Assembly (NCBI RefSeq): GCF_036711975.1 | Contig: NC_091971.1 | Span: forward strand, 11,725,501-11,789,500 | From: Onthophagus taurus | Lineage: Eukaryota; Arthropoda; Insecta; Coleoptera; Scarabaeidae | Reading direction: 5' to 3' | DNA length: 64,000 nucleotides | Part shown: one piece after another, positions 1 through 11,200 of the stretch | Layout: the number at the start of each line of letters is the position of its first letter | Position numbering within the stretch: position 1 is the stretch's first letter | Program-made: the position numbers and the translations under genes | The notes under the pieces: model-generated | The model's database searches: none | What the model saw: the letters and a program-made list of their open reading frames with translations, nothing else | Told to the model about the DNA's origin: nothing

Positions 1-989
1 AGGACTAATTGCAGGGTAATCGAGATTATCAGATTTGATTCCGTTGGATTTCTAAAAAGTTAAATTAATAAATGCTTAAGATGGACTTTTTAAAATCAGA
101 TTGTAAGATGAAATTTATCCAATAATTTCTGATTTTTTTTTGCACATATCAGAAAAAGAATATTCTTCATATTCTGTAACAATTGAGGTTGAAATTTTCA
201 ATTGAGGTCTTCAATATTTTCATCAAATAAAGATTTAGCAAAAATTTTGGACTGTTCCAGCAATTTTTCTTGACAATGTTTTTATGATACATTCATAATT
301 TTTGCAAAATAAATTATTTTGCCATACTTAGTCATTTGTTTCCTCTTTACTAGCTTTGTCAACAATTTTATCTCATCAACATAGTTTGATTGTTAATCAC
401 CAACGTTGTCCAAATAATTTTAAAATTATTTTTTGTCTTAGTTATACAAATAGATTATTTTGCCGATTGAATATGAATGACCAACCAAAAAAAGAAATAA
501 CATTATCATTCAAAGAGGTCGTCCCAAAGTGAATCACGGCCAAGTTATCACCTACTATCTAAAACCAAAAATAAGTAATGGCTATCAGTGACCTGTATGT
601 CTACAAATTCGTCGGGCGTGTGTAATATTTCAATTAGAGTCGCCCAAAAATACCACCCAAAGTAAGAATTTAGGTCTTGCGACAAAGTTTCATGTACGAA
701 ATTAAACTTTGAATCATTTCAACGTTCCTAAATTAACGTAACCATTCCACCTGTACTCGGAAAACAAAACCAAAAACGGATTTGAAACATATTTTAATAA
801 GATTTAAAATCTCCTCTTTAATATCTCTATCTCATTTTTTTCTTACTCGCTCTTCGTGCATATTCACTTTCGTTCGGCGACGTTAGGCGTTGCGTAACGT
901 GTGCATCCGGTTTGGTTGCGAATTGAAAGAACGAACTGACGGTGCAACCAGGGGTGTAGAGCGCAAGAATGCGCAGACGAGCATTCTTT
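1..989. other. Upstream region without a recognised gene
   Basis: AT-rich sequence with no open frame that looks coding and no RNA gene I recognise. Base composition turns GC-rich from about 860, which fits the approach to a promoter. A 119-codon frame covering 890-1249 uses an unlikely start, is rich in Cys and Ser, and runs through the splice donor at 1193, so I do not treat it as a gene. Confidence 0.5.
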
Positions 990-1040
990 CCACGGCCATA
1001 TATGCAGAGGCTCTCGCGTCGCGGTGTTGCAGTCAGTGCG
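990..1040 (+). promoter_or_regulatory. Possible TATA/Inr core promoter of the upstream Imp first exon
   Basis: An ATATAT run at 998-1003 lies about 34 bases before TCAGT (1033-1037), the arthropod initiator consensus, which would place +1 near 1035. The surrounding 860-1190 block is GC-rich compared with the rest of the window. The TATA spacing is slightly longer than usual, so this is a candidate only. It would give a leader of about 72 bases before the ATG at 1107. Confidence 0.35.
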
Positions 1041-1106
1041 CGTCTTTTCGCCAGGTTTGTCCTCCTTTCAAATCTTCTTCCTTCTTCGACATCGTCATCG
1101 TCGAAA

Positions 1107-1192
1107 ATGAGCGCGCCTCCGCATCATCACTATACTTCCGGAAGGACGATGCACCCCAGAAGGTCATACGATGTTTCATTTACAACACATCG
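1107..1192 (+). CDS. Imp: Candidate alternative first coding exon of Imp
   Basis: An ATG at 1107 in a good insect context (AAA before ATG) opens 28 codons plus two bases and ends at a strong GTATGT donor at 1193. The exon therefore ends in phase 2, which is exactly the phase needed to join the common Imp exon at 8287 (CG+A gives Arg). The peptide is His, Ser and Arg rich (start MSAPPHHHY) with no recognised domain. Splicing to 8287 would give a 546-aa Imp isoform across a 7.1-kb first intron. Assignment to Imp rests on strand, phase and position; a chance phase match is one in three. It could belong to another transcript. Confidence 0.45.
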
Positions 1193-3339
1193 GTATGTTT
1201 TTATTTATTATTATTTTTTTTTTGTAAAGTGTTAATCTTGCTGATTTAATGAATAAACTGTGTATGTACATTTTTTTATCTTGTTATGAAATTGATTGTA
1301 GAAAAAAATTTAATTCTTATGGTGTTACTAAGAAATTTGATTACAGGAATTCATATCTAAAGAAGGATTTCTTGGAAATAATTAAAGTAATATGTGGTTA
1401 AGTTGGTATGATATAATCTGGATAATTCTAAATCTTCTTTGTCAGTTAAAAAAATGAATGATCTCTTAAAGATGGAAAAACCGTTTCTAAGAAGAGTCGA
1501 ATTTTGGGCCCTCCATAAGAAGGAAACGGGGGGCGGGGGGCGCCCCCCTAACGTCCAGTTGGACTAAACCTGTTTCCTTTAGCTGTTTGGCCGGGGGGGT
1601 TCCCCCGTAGACCGGGCACACACTGCACCGGCACCGGCCCCATTGTAGTCGGTTCCGAGCGAATTTTCGGGCCGGATCTCGTTTCGGCAACTAGATTGGG
1701 ATTCCATTCCGCGTGCGCCATTCACCCCTTTTTTTTGGTACGTGCCTCGACCGGTGTGTTAATCCGGCTCGAATGGGTACGAAGAACCCTTCCCTCTCGG
1801 CCCCCACAACCCCGTTTTAGCTCCTTCACGTGCTAACGATGTGTTATGCTTCGGTTAAATCACCTTGAGATTTTTTTTCTTCTTAAATGAAATCCTTTTA
1901 GGAAAATGCTAAATTATTTTAGATTTTTTTTCTCGTCTAAGTGGTAGAAACCATATAAAATCGTGTTTTTCTACTTGTTTGCCTCAACTGATTTCTTATT
2001 TCTTTTTTTTTACGAAATTGGGACTCAAGAAATAAACGTGACGTTAACCGAAGGCGTCGATGATTGGGTTGTAAGAGTAACCCCACGATCTTTGGAATGT
2101 GAGTGACCTGAAATCCCCGATTTTAAAATAACTTTGGAACGGTGTAAACACGTCTAAGACTAAAATTGTAGTTAAAAAAAAAAGAATCGGTTTATGTTGT
2201 CGGCTCCTTTGGGTCATCGATGGCAACAATTGGCTCCCGATTCGAAACACTTCGCCGATACGAGTTATTGTTCTTAAATTGGCCCGTTTAATAAAACACT
2301 CCGACCGCGGAGAGGACACTCAACGCAACGAGCTTCCAGACAAACATTGTTCTGTCGGCCCGTTTGATCTCAAAAAAAAGCACCACCATACAAGTTTTCT
2401 TTTTTGTAACGTACAATATGAATCGGGGGTTTACTTTGTAATAATTCATTTTAAGGATCTGTTTTGATAACGGCAATTAATTTGGAATCCAAAACTCGGG
2501 GGGTTCCCAATATAAACTCGGTTGTGTATAATCGACGAGACGGTTAGTTATTTTTGGTTACACTTTAGTGCGGAAATAAATCAACAGTTTCTTTTTTTGG
2601 ACGATTGAGTTACCGGAAACACTTTATGTTTCAAATAAAGCACAAAAATATTTTATATCCAATATTATGATTTTTTTTCTTATTAAAAGCTTCATGTTCG
2701 TTTTATTAAAACATAAACTTCTCCTACACCGGTTTTCTTATCTTAATCAGCGGCGCCACTTATATTATGTATAATGTAACATGTTTCGTTAGTGTTCCCC
2801 CGTATAAAAATGTAAAATATACACAAGTTACAATTAACGTAGTCGCCAATTCATCATCATTCTTTGCTGGACAGGAAGAAGTGTTATGTTTCATTAAAAA
2901 AATAATAATGCTTACGCACGTTGACACCGATTAATCCGCATGTCTGTCGACTGCATTACAACATTTTCGTTATCGTTTGTTGATAGTGTCACGAAAATGG
3001 GTCGTTGTTCAGGACCGGATCCAAATTTTTAATTGATTCTGAGGTACCTACTTGAAATGTATGTTTGGTGGAGATTTTAACAAAAATCTCTTTCGGTGCT
3101 TTTTTGTAACCTCAATGTTTAAACATGCGGAATTGGAGAAAAAAATAAAAGAAATTTTTTTGTTATAGTTTCTAATTGTCAATTCAAATTTCTATTTTCA
3201 AGTGTTACCAACTGCTACATACCTATTTCCCTACATTGTCAAATTTATTTTATTTTTGTTAAAAAAGAAAAAGGATAGAAACGCGAATTACGAATTTCTG
3301 ACCATATTTTGGCGCAATGTGTTGTCCATTAGATCTATT

Positions 3340-4620
3340 TAGGCATGTTTTGATTCAAGAGTTTTACAGTTCCGAACACTTCTGAACTTTTCTGCGCATA
3401 TACAGGGTGATTCTCAATCTATACGCATAAACTTGGGGATTTACTCCTCATGACGAATAATGACTAATGGGCGAAAAAATTTGTAATAAAAGATTTTCTG
3501 TTTCATAGATACCCGTAATATTTACTTACAAATTAAGAATACATAAAACATTTTAAAATAACATCATAGCAAGTGTTCGAAGTTATTTCCCATATCTTCT
3601 ATCAATTGGGTTCCCTCAATCCACGATCTCCAACTAGCGCAGCCTAAACCAGGGTGTTGGTGGATAGTTTGTGCAGCAGCATGTATCTGATTTTGCCATA
3701 TTTGCTCAGTATTAGCTTACGTGGTGAACATACGCTTTTTAAAATCACGGTCTATCAAGATCTCGACCTATCCATCTTCCAGGAAACACATGATCTAGAT
3801 GTCACCGATTATATTGGATATCTAGGAAACTAAAAAACTTTTATTACAATTTTTTTCATCTATTAGTCATTATTTGTCATGAGGAATAAATCCTGAAGTT
3901 TATGCGTATAAGTTGAGAATCACCCTGTATTTAATATGCAATACGTATGTGCAGAAAGATTGAAAACTCTTCGGAACTACAGAAATCTTAAACCTAAACA
4001 GATTTATTGTGACTTACGCCCTTCAAAGGTTTAGGGCAAATCTGGATCCTTGATGAAACTTAGTATTGCTTGAACCTGAGGGTGACCTTAAGTCCGCCTT
4101 GCTGAGGCATAAAACTTGTTTGGTAATTTCTTGTTGTAGTATTTATTAATAAGTTTTCAGTTTGTTTCGTTTTTTCGGAAAAATGGTTAATATCTTTATA
4201 TTTTTATGTACTTCTTGGGCAAAGACCTTGTCTGTTGTCCTATTAGTGCTGGGTGTTGCATTTGTAACCTTTCTGCGCATACATTTAATATGCAATATGT
4301 ATGCGCAGAAAGATTCAGAACTGTTCGGAACTACAGAAATCTAGGACCAAAACAAGCCTATTGTATCTTACGCCATTCATAATGAACCTTAGTATTGCTC
4401 TAAGGTCTTGTTCCTTTATGTCAGTAAACATTTTGTGTCTTAGGCAACGCAGTCAAACAGGCAATGTTCAACAGTCTTTGATTAGTCGTTGCAATGTCGA
4501 GAAGTTCATCCTCTACTTGTCCAATGTTGAAGAGATGGTAATTTGAGAGATGGAACGTGTGATCTCCCAGGAAACCTGAGAGCGACCTTAAGTCGCTTTT
4601 GCTGAGGCATACAACTTTGG
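3340..4620. repeat. Older fold-back repeat, two copies, one split by a MITE
   Basis: Copy one covers about 3340-3402 and 3928-4120; copy two about 4230-4620. Both contain a palindrome around TCTGCGCATA...TATGCGCAGA followed by a GTTCGGAACTACAGAAATCT segment. They also share a segment near 4085-4110 and 4575-4610 that includes GACCTTAAGTC. Left and right halves of copy one are inverse to each other, so the host repeat is itself a fold-back element. Confidence 0.6.
3403..3927. mobile_element. TA-flanked MITE with about 100-bp terminal inverted repeats
   Basis: The element starts CAGGGTGATTCTCAA and ends with the inverse, with TA on both sides (3401-3402 and 3928-3929). The inverted arms are similar over roughly 100 bases. 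At 525 bp with no coding capacity it is a non-autonomous element of the Tc1/mariner type, judging by the TA target. It sits inside an older palindromic repeat. A second copy of that repeat near 4271-4300 lacks the insertion and so shows the empty site. Confidence 0.8.
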
Positions 4621-5292
4621 TTTTTTTTGCGACGCAGTTATCATATTCAGTTCAAAGTTAGTCGGTTTAAACTAAGAGCTATATTTGATCTTTTCGTTGA
4701 GTTATAATATTAAATTATATCTAGCTTTTCATTGACTGTTTTCTTTCTGTCTTCCAATTGCATCTATGACAACAGCTTCTTCGGTATGAAGGACATCATG
4801 CCAATATGTTCTTGATAATTTAGTTATAGCTGTCATAGTCGATATTCTTTACATGATTTACCACTTGTATACCAGTTATCGATTGTTGTTCTTTTCCGAA
4901 CTGGTCTTTAAATTGGGTCTCCACGTAAGATTCCGTTTTTTTAGATAATAACTTTTAAAATCTACTGCAATAATTATTATTTATCAATGAAAGTATATCA
5001 CGCAAGACACTTAGTTTGTCACCTCTTACTCTCTTTTCTTGTGTTCGTATAATCAAAACATAGACTTCTGAGAGGAAATAAATATTGCACTGCACATGGT
5101 ATCTCTGAACATAGCATAGAAACACCAACGTGATTTGTAGCAGTAAGTAGAAATACAGAGAATTTTAGATGTAAAGTACATAGAACACCAGCTGTGTGTA
5201 CTATACCTTGAACAGTCTTAGTCCTCGCGTCGTCTTCATTTGCAAAATCCACTTTTATTTAATAAACATTTCCAAATCACTTCTTCGGATGA

Positions 5293-5514
5293 TCACTTTA
5301 CGTGTTCAACTTCATAAATTGTCTTGCTCATTCGATAGGTTATAAGATAATAAGCATCTTGATTGAACTTATCAGCATCTTCTTCAGAGCCATAGAATGC
5401 ATCTAAACTTTTTATCACTTTGTTGTCATTATCCCAGAGTTTCTTTACGTCCTCTTCCAACACCACACATTTTTTAGCTACATCGTTGAACAGGATTTCT
5501 AAATCTACATCCAC
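5293..5514 (-). CDS. Small ORF of unknown function, perhaps a gene fragment
   Basis: A 73-codon frame beginning MDVDLEILFNDVAKK, with charged, coding-like composition and no membrane segment, signal peptide or domain I recognise. Its first 15 codons lie in sequence repeated at about 5812-5850, so the ORF is at least partly inside a local duplication. No splice partner was found. It may be a decayed exon or a transposon fragment rather than a working gene. Confidence 0.2.
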   Translation of the reverse strand: MDVDLEILFNDVAKKCVVLEEDVKKLWDNDNKVIKSLDAFYGSEEDADKFNQDAYYLITYRMSKTIYEVEHVK

Positions 5515-5960
5515 CAGTTAAAGCAGTGTATAACCACAAGCAAACTTCATTTGTTACAATATTGTGTAAAGTTCGTCGTTGCCAAGTCAAAATGACATAC
5601 ACGACAAAATGGTAACTTTTTACTTGGCTAATATAATCTGCATCCAACAGTTAAAGTGACAGAACCGTATACAAACTTCAATCGTTGCAATGTTGGCTGA
5701 AAATTTGCTCAAATGCCTATTTTAATGCGACGTGATGAAAGTTTTTTTGTATTTCCTGGAAATCAATATATGGCATAAACGCCAAAATGGTCACTTGTTG
5801 CTTAGCTACACAGTTGAACAGGATTTTTAAATCTGCATCTAACAGTTAAAGTGACAGAACCGCTAACAAATTTCAATCGTTATAATATTGGTTTAAAGTT
5901 TTCGCAAATGCCTATTTCAATATGATGAAAGTTTTTTGTATTTGCTGGGAAATCAAGTAT
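5480..5960. repeat. Degenerate direct repeats in the Imp first intron
   Basis: Three imperfect direct repeats share a core reading roughly AACAGTTAAAGTGACAGAACCG and a later GATGAAAGTTTTTTGTATTT segment. The AGTTAAAG anchors lie at 5516, 5649 and 5844, so spacing is irregular (133 and 195 bases). Confidence 0.55.
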
Positions 5961-6379
5961 ATATCCTTTATGCCGTTTTGAGTTGGCAGCGGTTATATGG
6001 TGATTATGTCCGCATTTACTCTTCAAAAATTGGTATATTTTAGAAGAATGGTACTTCCAAAATGGAATTTTGCTAAAAAATGAGGTTATGTTTCTGATTT
6101 TTTGGTTATCTTACCATCATCACGCACTCGAGAAGCTTAATATTTTGTAGAATCTAAAGATAAACGTCCTTTATAATCTCAAAAAGTGGCATTTCTTAAC
6201 TATACGTTGCTTTGGAACAAAATTTTGGATTTGATTCCTGTTTTCAACAAACGTGAAATCAAATTCGTGATGATAAGTTATATGAATGCAGTAACCATAG
6301 TTATGAAACTGCTATGCACTTACACTGTCCCAAATAACATGCAACATAGCTTAATAGTATAGGTATTGGGCAGTTTTGC

Positions 6380-6680
6380 AAAGGAATGTTGCTAGTTTTA
6401 AGTCTGGTGTTAGTTCTAGTTTTAATTCTGTCACTGTTACTAGAACTAACATTAGACCTAGAACTAGAAACATTCGGATTTAGCCGCACGTCTCTTAAGA
6501 CGGCTAAACCCGAATGATTCCAGTTCTAGGTCTTGTATTAGTTCTAATGGTAGTGCTAGTATAATATAATAATTAGTCTAATAATTAGTTCAATTACAAT
6601 ATGCAACATAGTGATATCTAATGTTAATTAGCGCTACCTACCACTGTCACTAGAACTAACATTAGACCTACAATTCGTTT
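6380..6680. repeat. Nested palindromes built from a TCTAGTGTTAGTTCTAG-type motif
   Basis: Around 6390-6475 the motif faces its own inverse with almost no spacer. Next to it, 6471-6518 forms a second palindrome (CATTCGG.TTTAGCCG against CGGCTAAACCCGAATG). A further inverse copy lies at 6640-6675. The same motif borders satellite-bearing regions at 27.4 and 29.7 kb and at 59.8 and 61.7 kb, so it looks like the terminus of a mobile family. Confidence 0.6.
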
Positions 6681-8207
6681 TTTTTCTATAATACCTGTCA
6701 AATTGTTGTAAAGTTGGCAAAATTAACAGGGAGTTTTGTTTCATCATGTTGTGAAATAAATATGTCACACTGACGTTTATTGGAGCATTCCTTATTTAAA
6801 ATATATATTTATTTATCTAAAAATTTATTAATATTTTAACCTTAACTATTTAGTTACTGAAAATGTTACTAGAAATCAGGAAAACAACATAAATTTTATA
6901 ATGGTCCTAGTTAATACCAACAGAAATCCTAAAAAATGTACTTCGACAAGTATTATAGAAAAAAAACGAACTATAGAAAGATAAAGTAAGTACGTCCTGG
7001 TTTCTATTGAAATATATTTTTGTATATTGCATTTTAAGTGAAATTCACTGTATGTATGATAATGTTATCACAGCGGAAGCTTATAATTTGGTATAACCTA
7101 AGCTCAAAAGTTTCCTTATAACCTCAAATTGTTTCATTTCTTAAATATTTAACCTCAATATCAACAAACATCAAATTAAATCGGAAACCATGAAATCTTG
7201 AACTATGCTTAACTTGAACCTTAAACGTTCTTTTATTACCTCAAAATGTTTGATTTTTTAATTCTAATACGTTTTGGAGAAAAAGTTATATACTAGGAGT
7301 ATTTTATAGCACTCTGAGTCAAATAGTATCCATTCTTCCGGTTATTAACCCCCCGTTAAGGGTTAATTTAAGTGGAATAGCAGAAAAATTAATTAAAAAA
7401 TGATTTATGACCGTTAATAAATCAACCGCAAGAGAAGTTAATGACAATCTTTAAATTGCTTCTTTAAAGGTTTTTAGCTTTTTCAAGCTAAACATGAAAT
7501 AGTATATTAAAAAACTAGTTTCGTAAAACACGCTTGAAATGCACGAATTCAAGTTTGAAAACGAGTTTTTTGATGAGACGTGTTTTTTATGCTATTTTTT
7601 GTAATTCGCGTTTTTATCCCTTTTTCTTTAACAAAAATAAAATAAATTTTGACAATGTAGGGAAATAGGTATGTAGCAGTTGGTTACACCGGACAAAAAT
7701 ATGTTTACGCTTGTCATTTAAAAATTTGACACTTCGTAATATGTCAAACAGAAATATTTTTGATGAAAATGCACCATGGAAATAAAAAACATTCTCTTAA
7801 GGTTGGTAATGAAGTAATACTTGATGAATCGATTGTGAATAATATCCCTAATTGCGCAATTATAATTTTTACAAAATAAAAAGTCGTTGCAAATCTAACA
7901 CCTACTTTAGCCTTTATTTACATTAAGTTTATGTTAATTCCGGCCCTGATCGCGATATCATGACGCTTCTTTGTACAGCAACGATTTAAAACGTTAGTCT
8001 ACCGTTAGTTACGTAGAATATAAACGTCGTTGAAACATCGCCAATCGAAAATTGTGTGTTTGCAATCGAAAACCGTTTATCGGTTTACGTTATCGAAGTA
8101 TCTGATATGGTTAAGCAAATATGGCGCATGACTGATTCGGGGCTTTTATTTTGTGATATCGCCAACTTTGTAATAGCAGCACATTTTTTTTTGTAACAAC
8201 CCACAAC

Positions 8208-11200
8208 ATGGATAGTTATTTCCGTTCTGAGTATGTGTAAACTGTTTTTTTATCACTCAAAACGTGTATTTTTATTTGTTTTTTAGATCTACGTCTAAAG
8301 TCATCATTTCGAATTTAGCACCAATGGTTCGGTTCGAAGATATCCAACACCTGCTTCAACCCCACGGGAAGGTAATCTCTTGTGATAAACTTACCTCCAA
8401 AGATCCCAACACGCAAACGGTGCAGATTACCTTTGAAACAGCAGATCAGGCACAATTGTATGTAACAAGAAATTTAATTAAAAAATATATTGAATTTATT
8501 TATTTTTTTGTAGGGTGGTGAATCACATAAATGGATACGAATTGGAAGGAAGATCAATGAAAGTAGAACTCGCTGTTGAAAAGAAAGCAAGAAGAGCTCC
8601 ACGAGGTCCGGGAGCACCATTTGGAGGACTGCCAGGACAAAGTCGTCAAACTGACTTCCCACTTCGAATATTAGTGCAAAGCGACATGGTATGTTTAAAT
8701 AAATAAATAAACATGGTTTCGATGTTTATGTTTTTGTAAAAACGTTAGGTTGGTGCCATAATTGGTAGGCAAGGTTCCACGATTAGACAAATAACTCAAC
8801 AAACTCGTGCTCGCGTCGACGTTCACCGGAAGGATAATGTCGGCTCACTGGAGAAAGCCATCACCATCTACGGTAACCCCGAAAATTGCACGAACGCGTG
8901 TCGGCGTATTCTGGAGGTGATGCAGCAGGAGGCCAATAACACGAACAAAGGCGAAATCTCGCTCAAAATCCTTGCACACAACAATCTTATTGGACGAATC
9001 ATCGGAAAAGGCGGTAACACCATCAAACGAATTATGCAGGAGACGGAAACTAAAATCACCGTTTCCAGTATTAATGATATTAATTCGTTCAATTTGGAAC
9101 GTATTATAACCGTTAAGGGTAGCATAGAAAATATGAGCAAAGCGGAAGCTCAAATTAGCGCGAAATTGAGGCAAAGTTACGAAAATGATCTTCAAGCAAT
9201 GGCTCCACAATCGATGATGTTCCCCGGATTACATCCGATGGCGATGATGGCAACAGCAGGTAATAAAAAGTTTAAAATAAAAACGAAAATAAAAATCGTT
9301 AAAGATTATTCTTAAATTATCTACTATTTTTTGGTGGTTAATTTAAGATTTTTTTAATTAAAAGAAAAAGCTATTATTTCTGACAGAAGTATTGGCACGA
9401 CTCTATCGGTACTTTTGTCAGGTATAGGCTATGGTTCAAGGGGTTTGTACACAGGCCAAGCACCATACCCGGGAATGTATCCTGCTGGAGGGGCGCAAGC
9501 CGGCGGAGGGGACAGCCAGGAGACGACGTACCTATATATACCGAATAACGCCGTGGGGGCCATCATCGGTACGAAGGGTTCGCACATTAGGAACATCATA
9601 CGCTTCTCAGGTGCCACAGTCAAAATCGCTCCCCTCGACGAGACCAAACCGCAGGATACACAAACCGAGCGGCGAGTCACCATCGTTGGATCGCCCGAAG
9701 CTCAATGGAAGGTAAAAAATCGATATTTCAACCAGTTCGAACAGACGTAAATAAGATTCACTTTCAATTGTAGGCTCAGTATTTAATTTTCGAAAAAATG
9801 CGAGAAGAAGGTTTTGTAGCTGGAGCCGATGATGTTAGATTAACAGTTGAGATTATGGTGCCTAGCTCGCAAGTTGGAAGAATAATCGGAAAAGGTGGTC
9901 AAAATGTTCGCGAATTACAACGAGTTACCGGTAGCGTTATTAAACTGCCAGAACAAGGTGCTAGCCAACAAGAAGATGAAACAACTGTACATATCATCGG
10001 ACCCTTCTTCAGTGTTCAGGTATTAATACGTTTAGTTTAATTTATATCGCACTTCATTGATGAATTTAGTATTATGGTATCTTTGATGTAACTTCTATAT
10101 TGAATGCTTTTGGAATGTTAACAACCAAGTATTTATCACATAACTGTTTCTAAATGATTGATTTAATTGTATGTTCATGAATATTGTATGCATATGCAAA
10201 TGAGTGATATCTCAAAGTTGTTTAATGATGATGGTTTGCATAAATACTGTGTGTGTTGCCTTTGATGATTGAGAAATCGATAATCTAGTAATCAAAGATA
10301 ATTTGTCTATATCTTGATTTTGCCACCATGATTGGGGAGAATGTGAGGTTGGAAATTTATATCATTGGTGACCTCATTGGTATTATATGTAATACCATCT
10401 CAATGATATTTCCAAAAATTGATGTTTCATTAACATTCATTTACAACCTTAAACAGTTTTAGTTTTTAATCCCTAACTGCTATGGAGAAAATAATTTTTA
10501 TAGTTAACCTGATTTCCCACAAATTCCATATTAATTGAATAACTTTAAAAATGTCTATAAAGTTAACTGATCACTGTGGAAGCTTGTAATGTGGTAGAAC
10601 CTAAACTCAAACGTTTGTGTACAACATGAAAAACTTTCATTTTTTAATTTCTAGCAGTTATGGAGAAAATAATTTTTTTCGTTAACCTGTTTTTCAATAA
10701 ACGTCAAATTTTAAGAATAGCTATAAAATTAACTGATCACCGTGGAAGCTTGTAATATGGTAGAACTTAACGTTAAACGTTCCTTTACAACGTGAAAAAG
10801 TTTCATTTCTTCATTCCTAGTCGTTATGGAAAAAGAATTTTTTTCATTAACCTGGTTTTCAATAAACGTCAAATTTGACGGGTGATTTTTAAAAATTTCT
10901 ATAAAATTAACTAATCATTGTGGAAGCTTGTAATTTGGTAGAACCTAACTTCAAACGTTCCTTTACAACCTGAAAAAGTTTCATTTCTTAATTCCTAGCC
11001 GTTATGGAGAAAAAATTTTTTTTCATTAACCTCGTTTTCAATAAACGTCAAATTTAACGGGTGATTTTTAAAAATTGCTATAAAATCAACTGATCCCCGT
11101 GGACGCTTGTAATATAGCAGAACCTTACTTTAAGTGTTCCTTTACAACCTGAAAAAGTTTCATTTCTTAATTCCTAGCCGTTATGGAGAAAAGAATTTTT

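Larger units (their letters stand above)
1193..8207 (+). other. Repeat-rich first intron of the long Imp transcript
   Basis: Seven kilobases with no convincing host exon. It holds a GC-rich block (1490-1850), an inverted repeat with 88-bp arms at 3203-3291 and 7601-7688, a TA-flanked MITE inside an older fold-back repeat (3340-4620), degenerate tandem repeats (5480-5960), palindromes built from a CTAG-rich motif (6380-6680), and diverged units of the satellite that forms the array in the last Imp intron (about 6120-6260 and 7070-7300). The 1490-1850 block could be a second promoter but shows no splice-linked frame. Confidence 0.5.

Noticed and set aside
890-1249. 119-codon plus-strand ORF as a separate gene
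   Set aside because: It starts at a poor context, is low-complexity, and runs through a strong donor at 1193; the frame from the ATG at 1107 fits a first exon better.
9431-9715. Alternative frames over Imp KH3
   Set aside because: The Imp frame shows conserved KH residues and splice phase; the overlapping frames have no domain.
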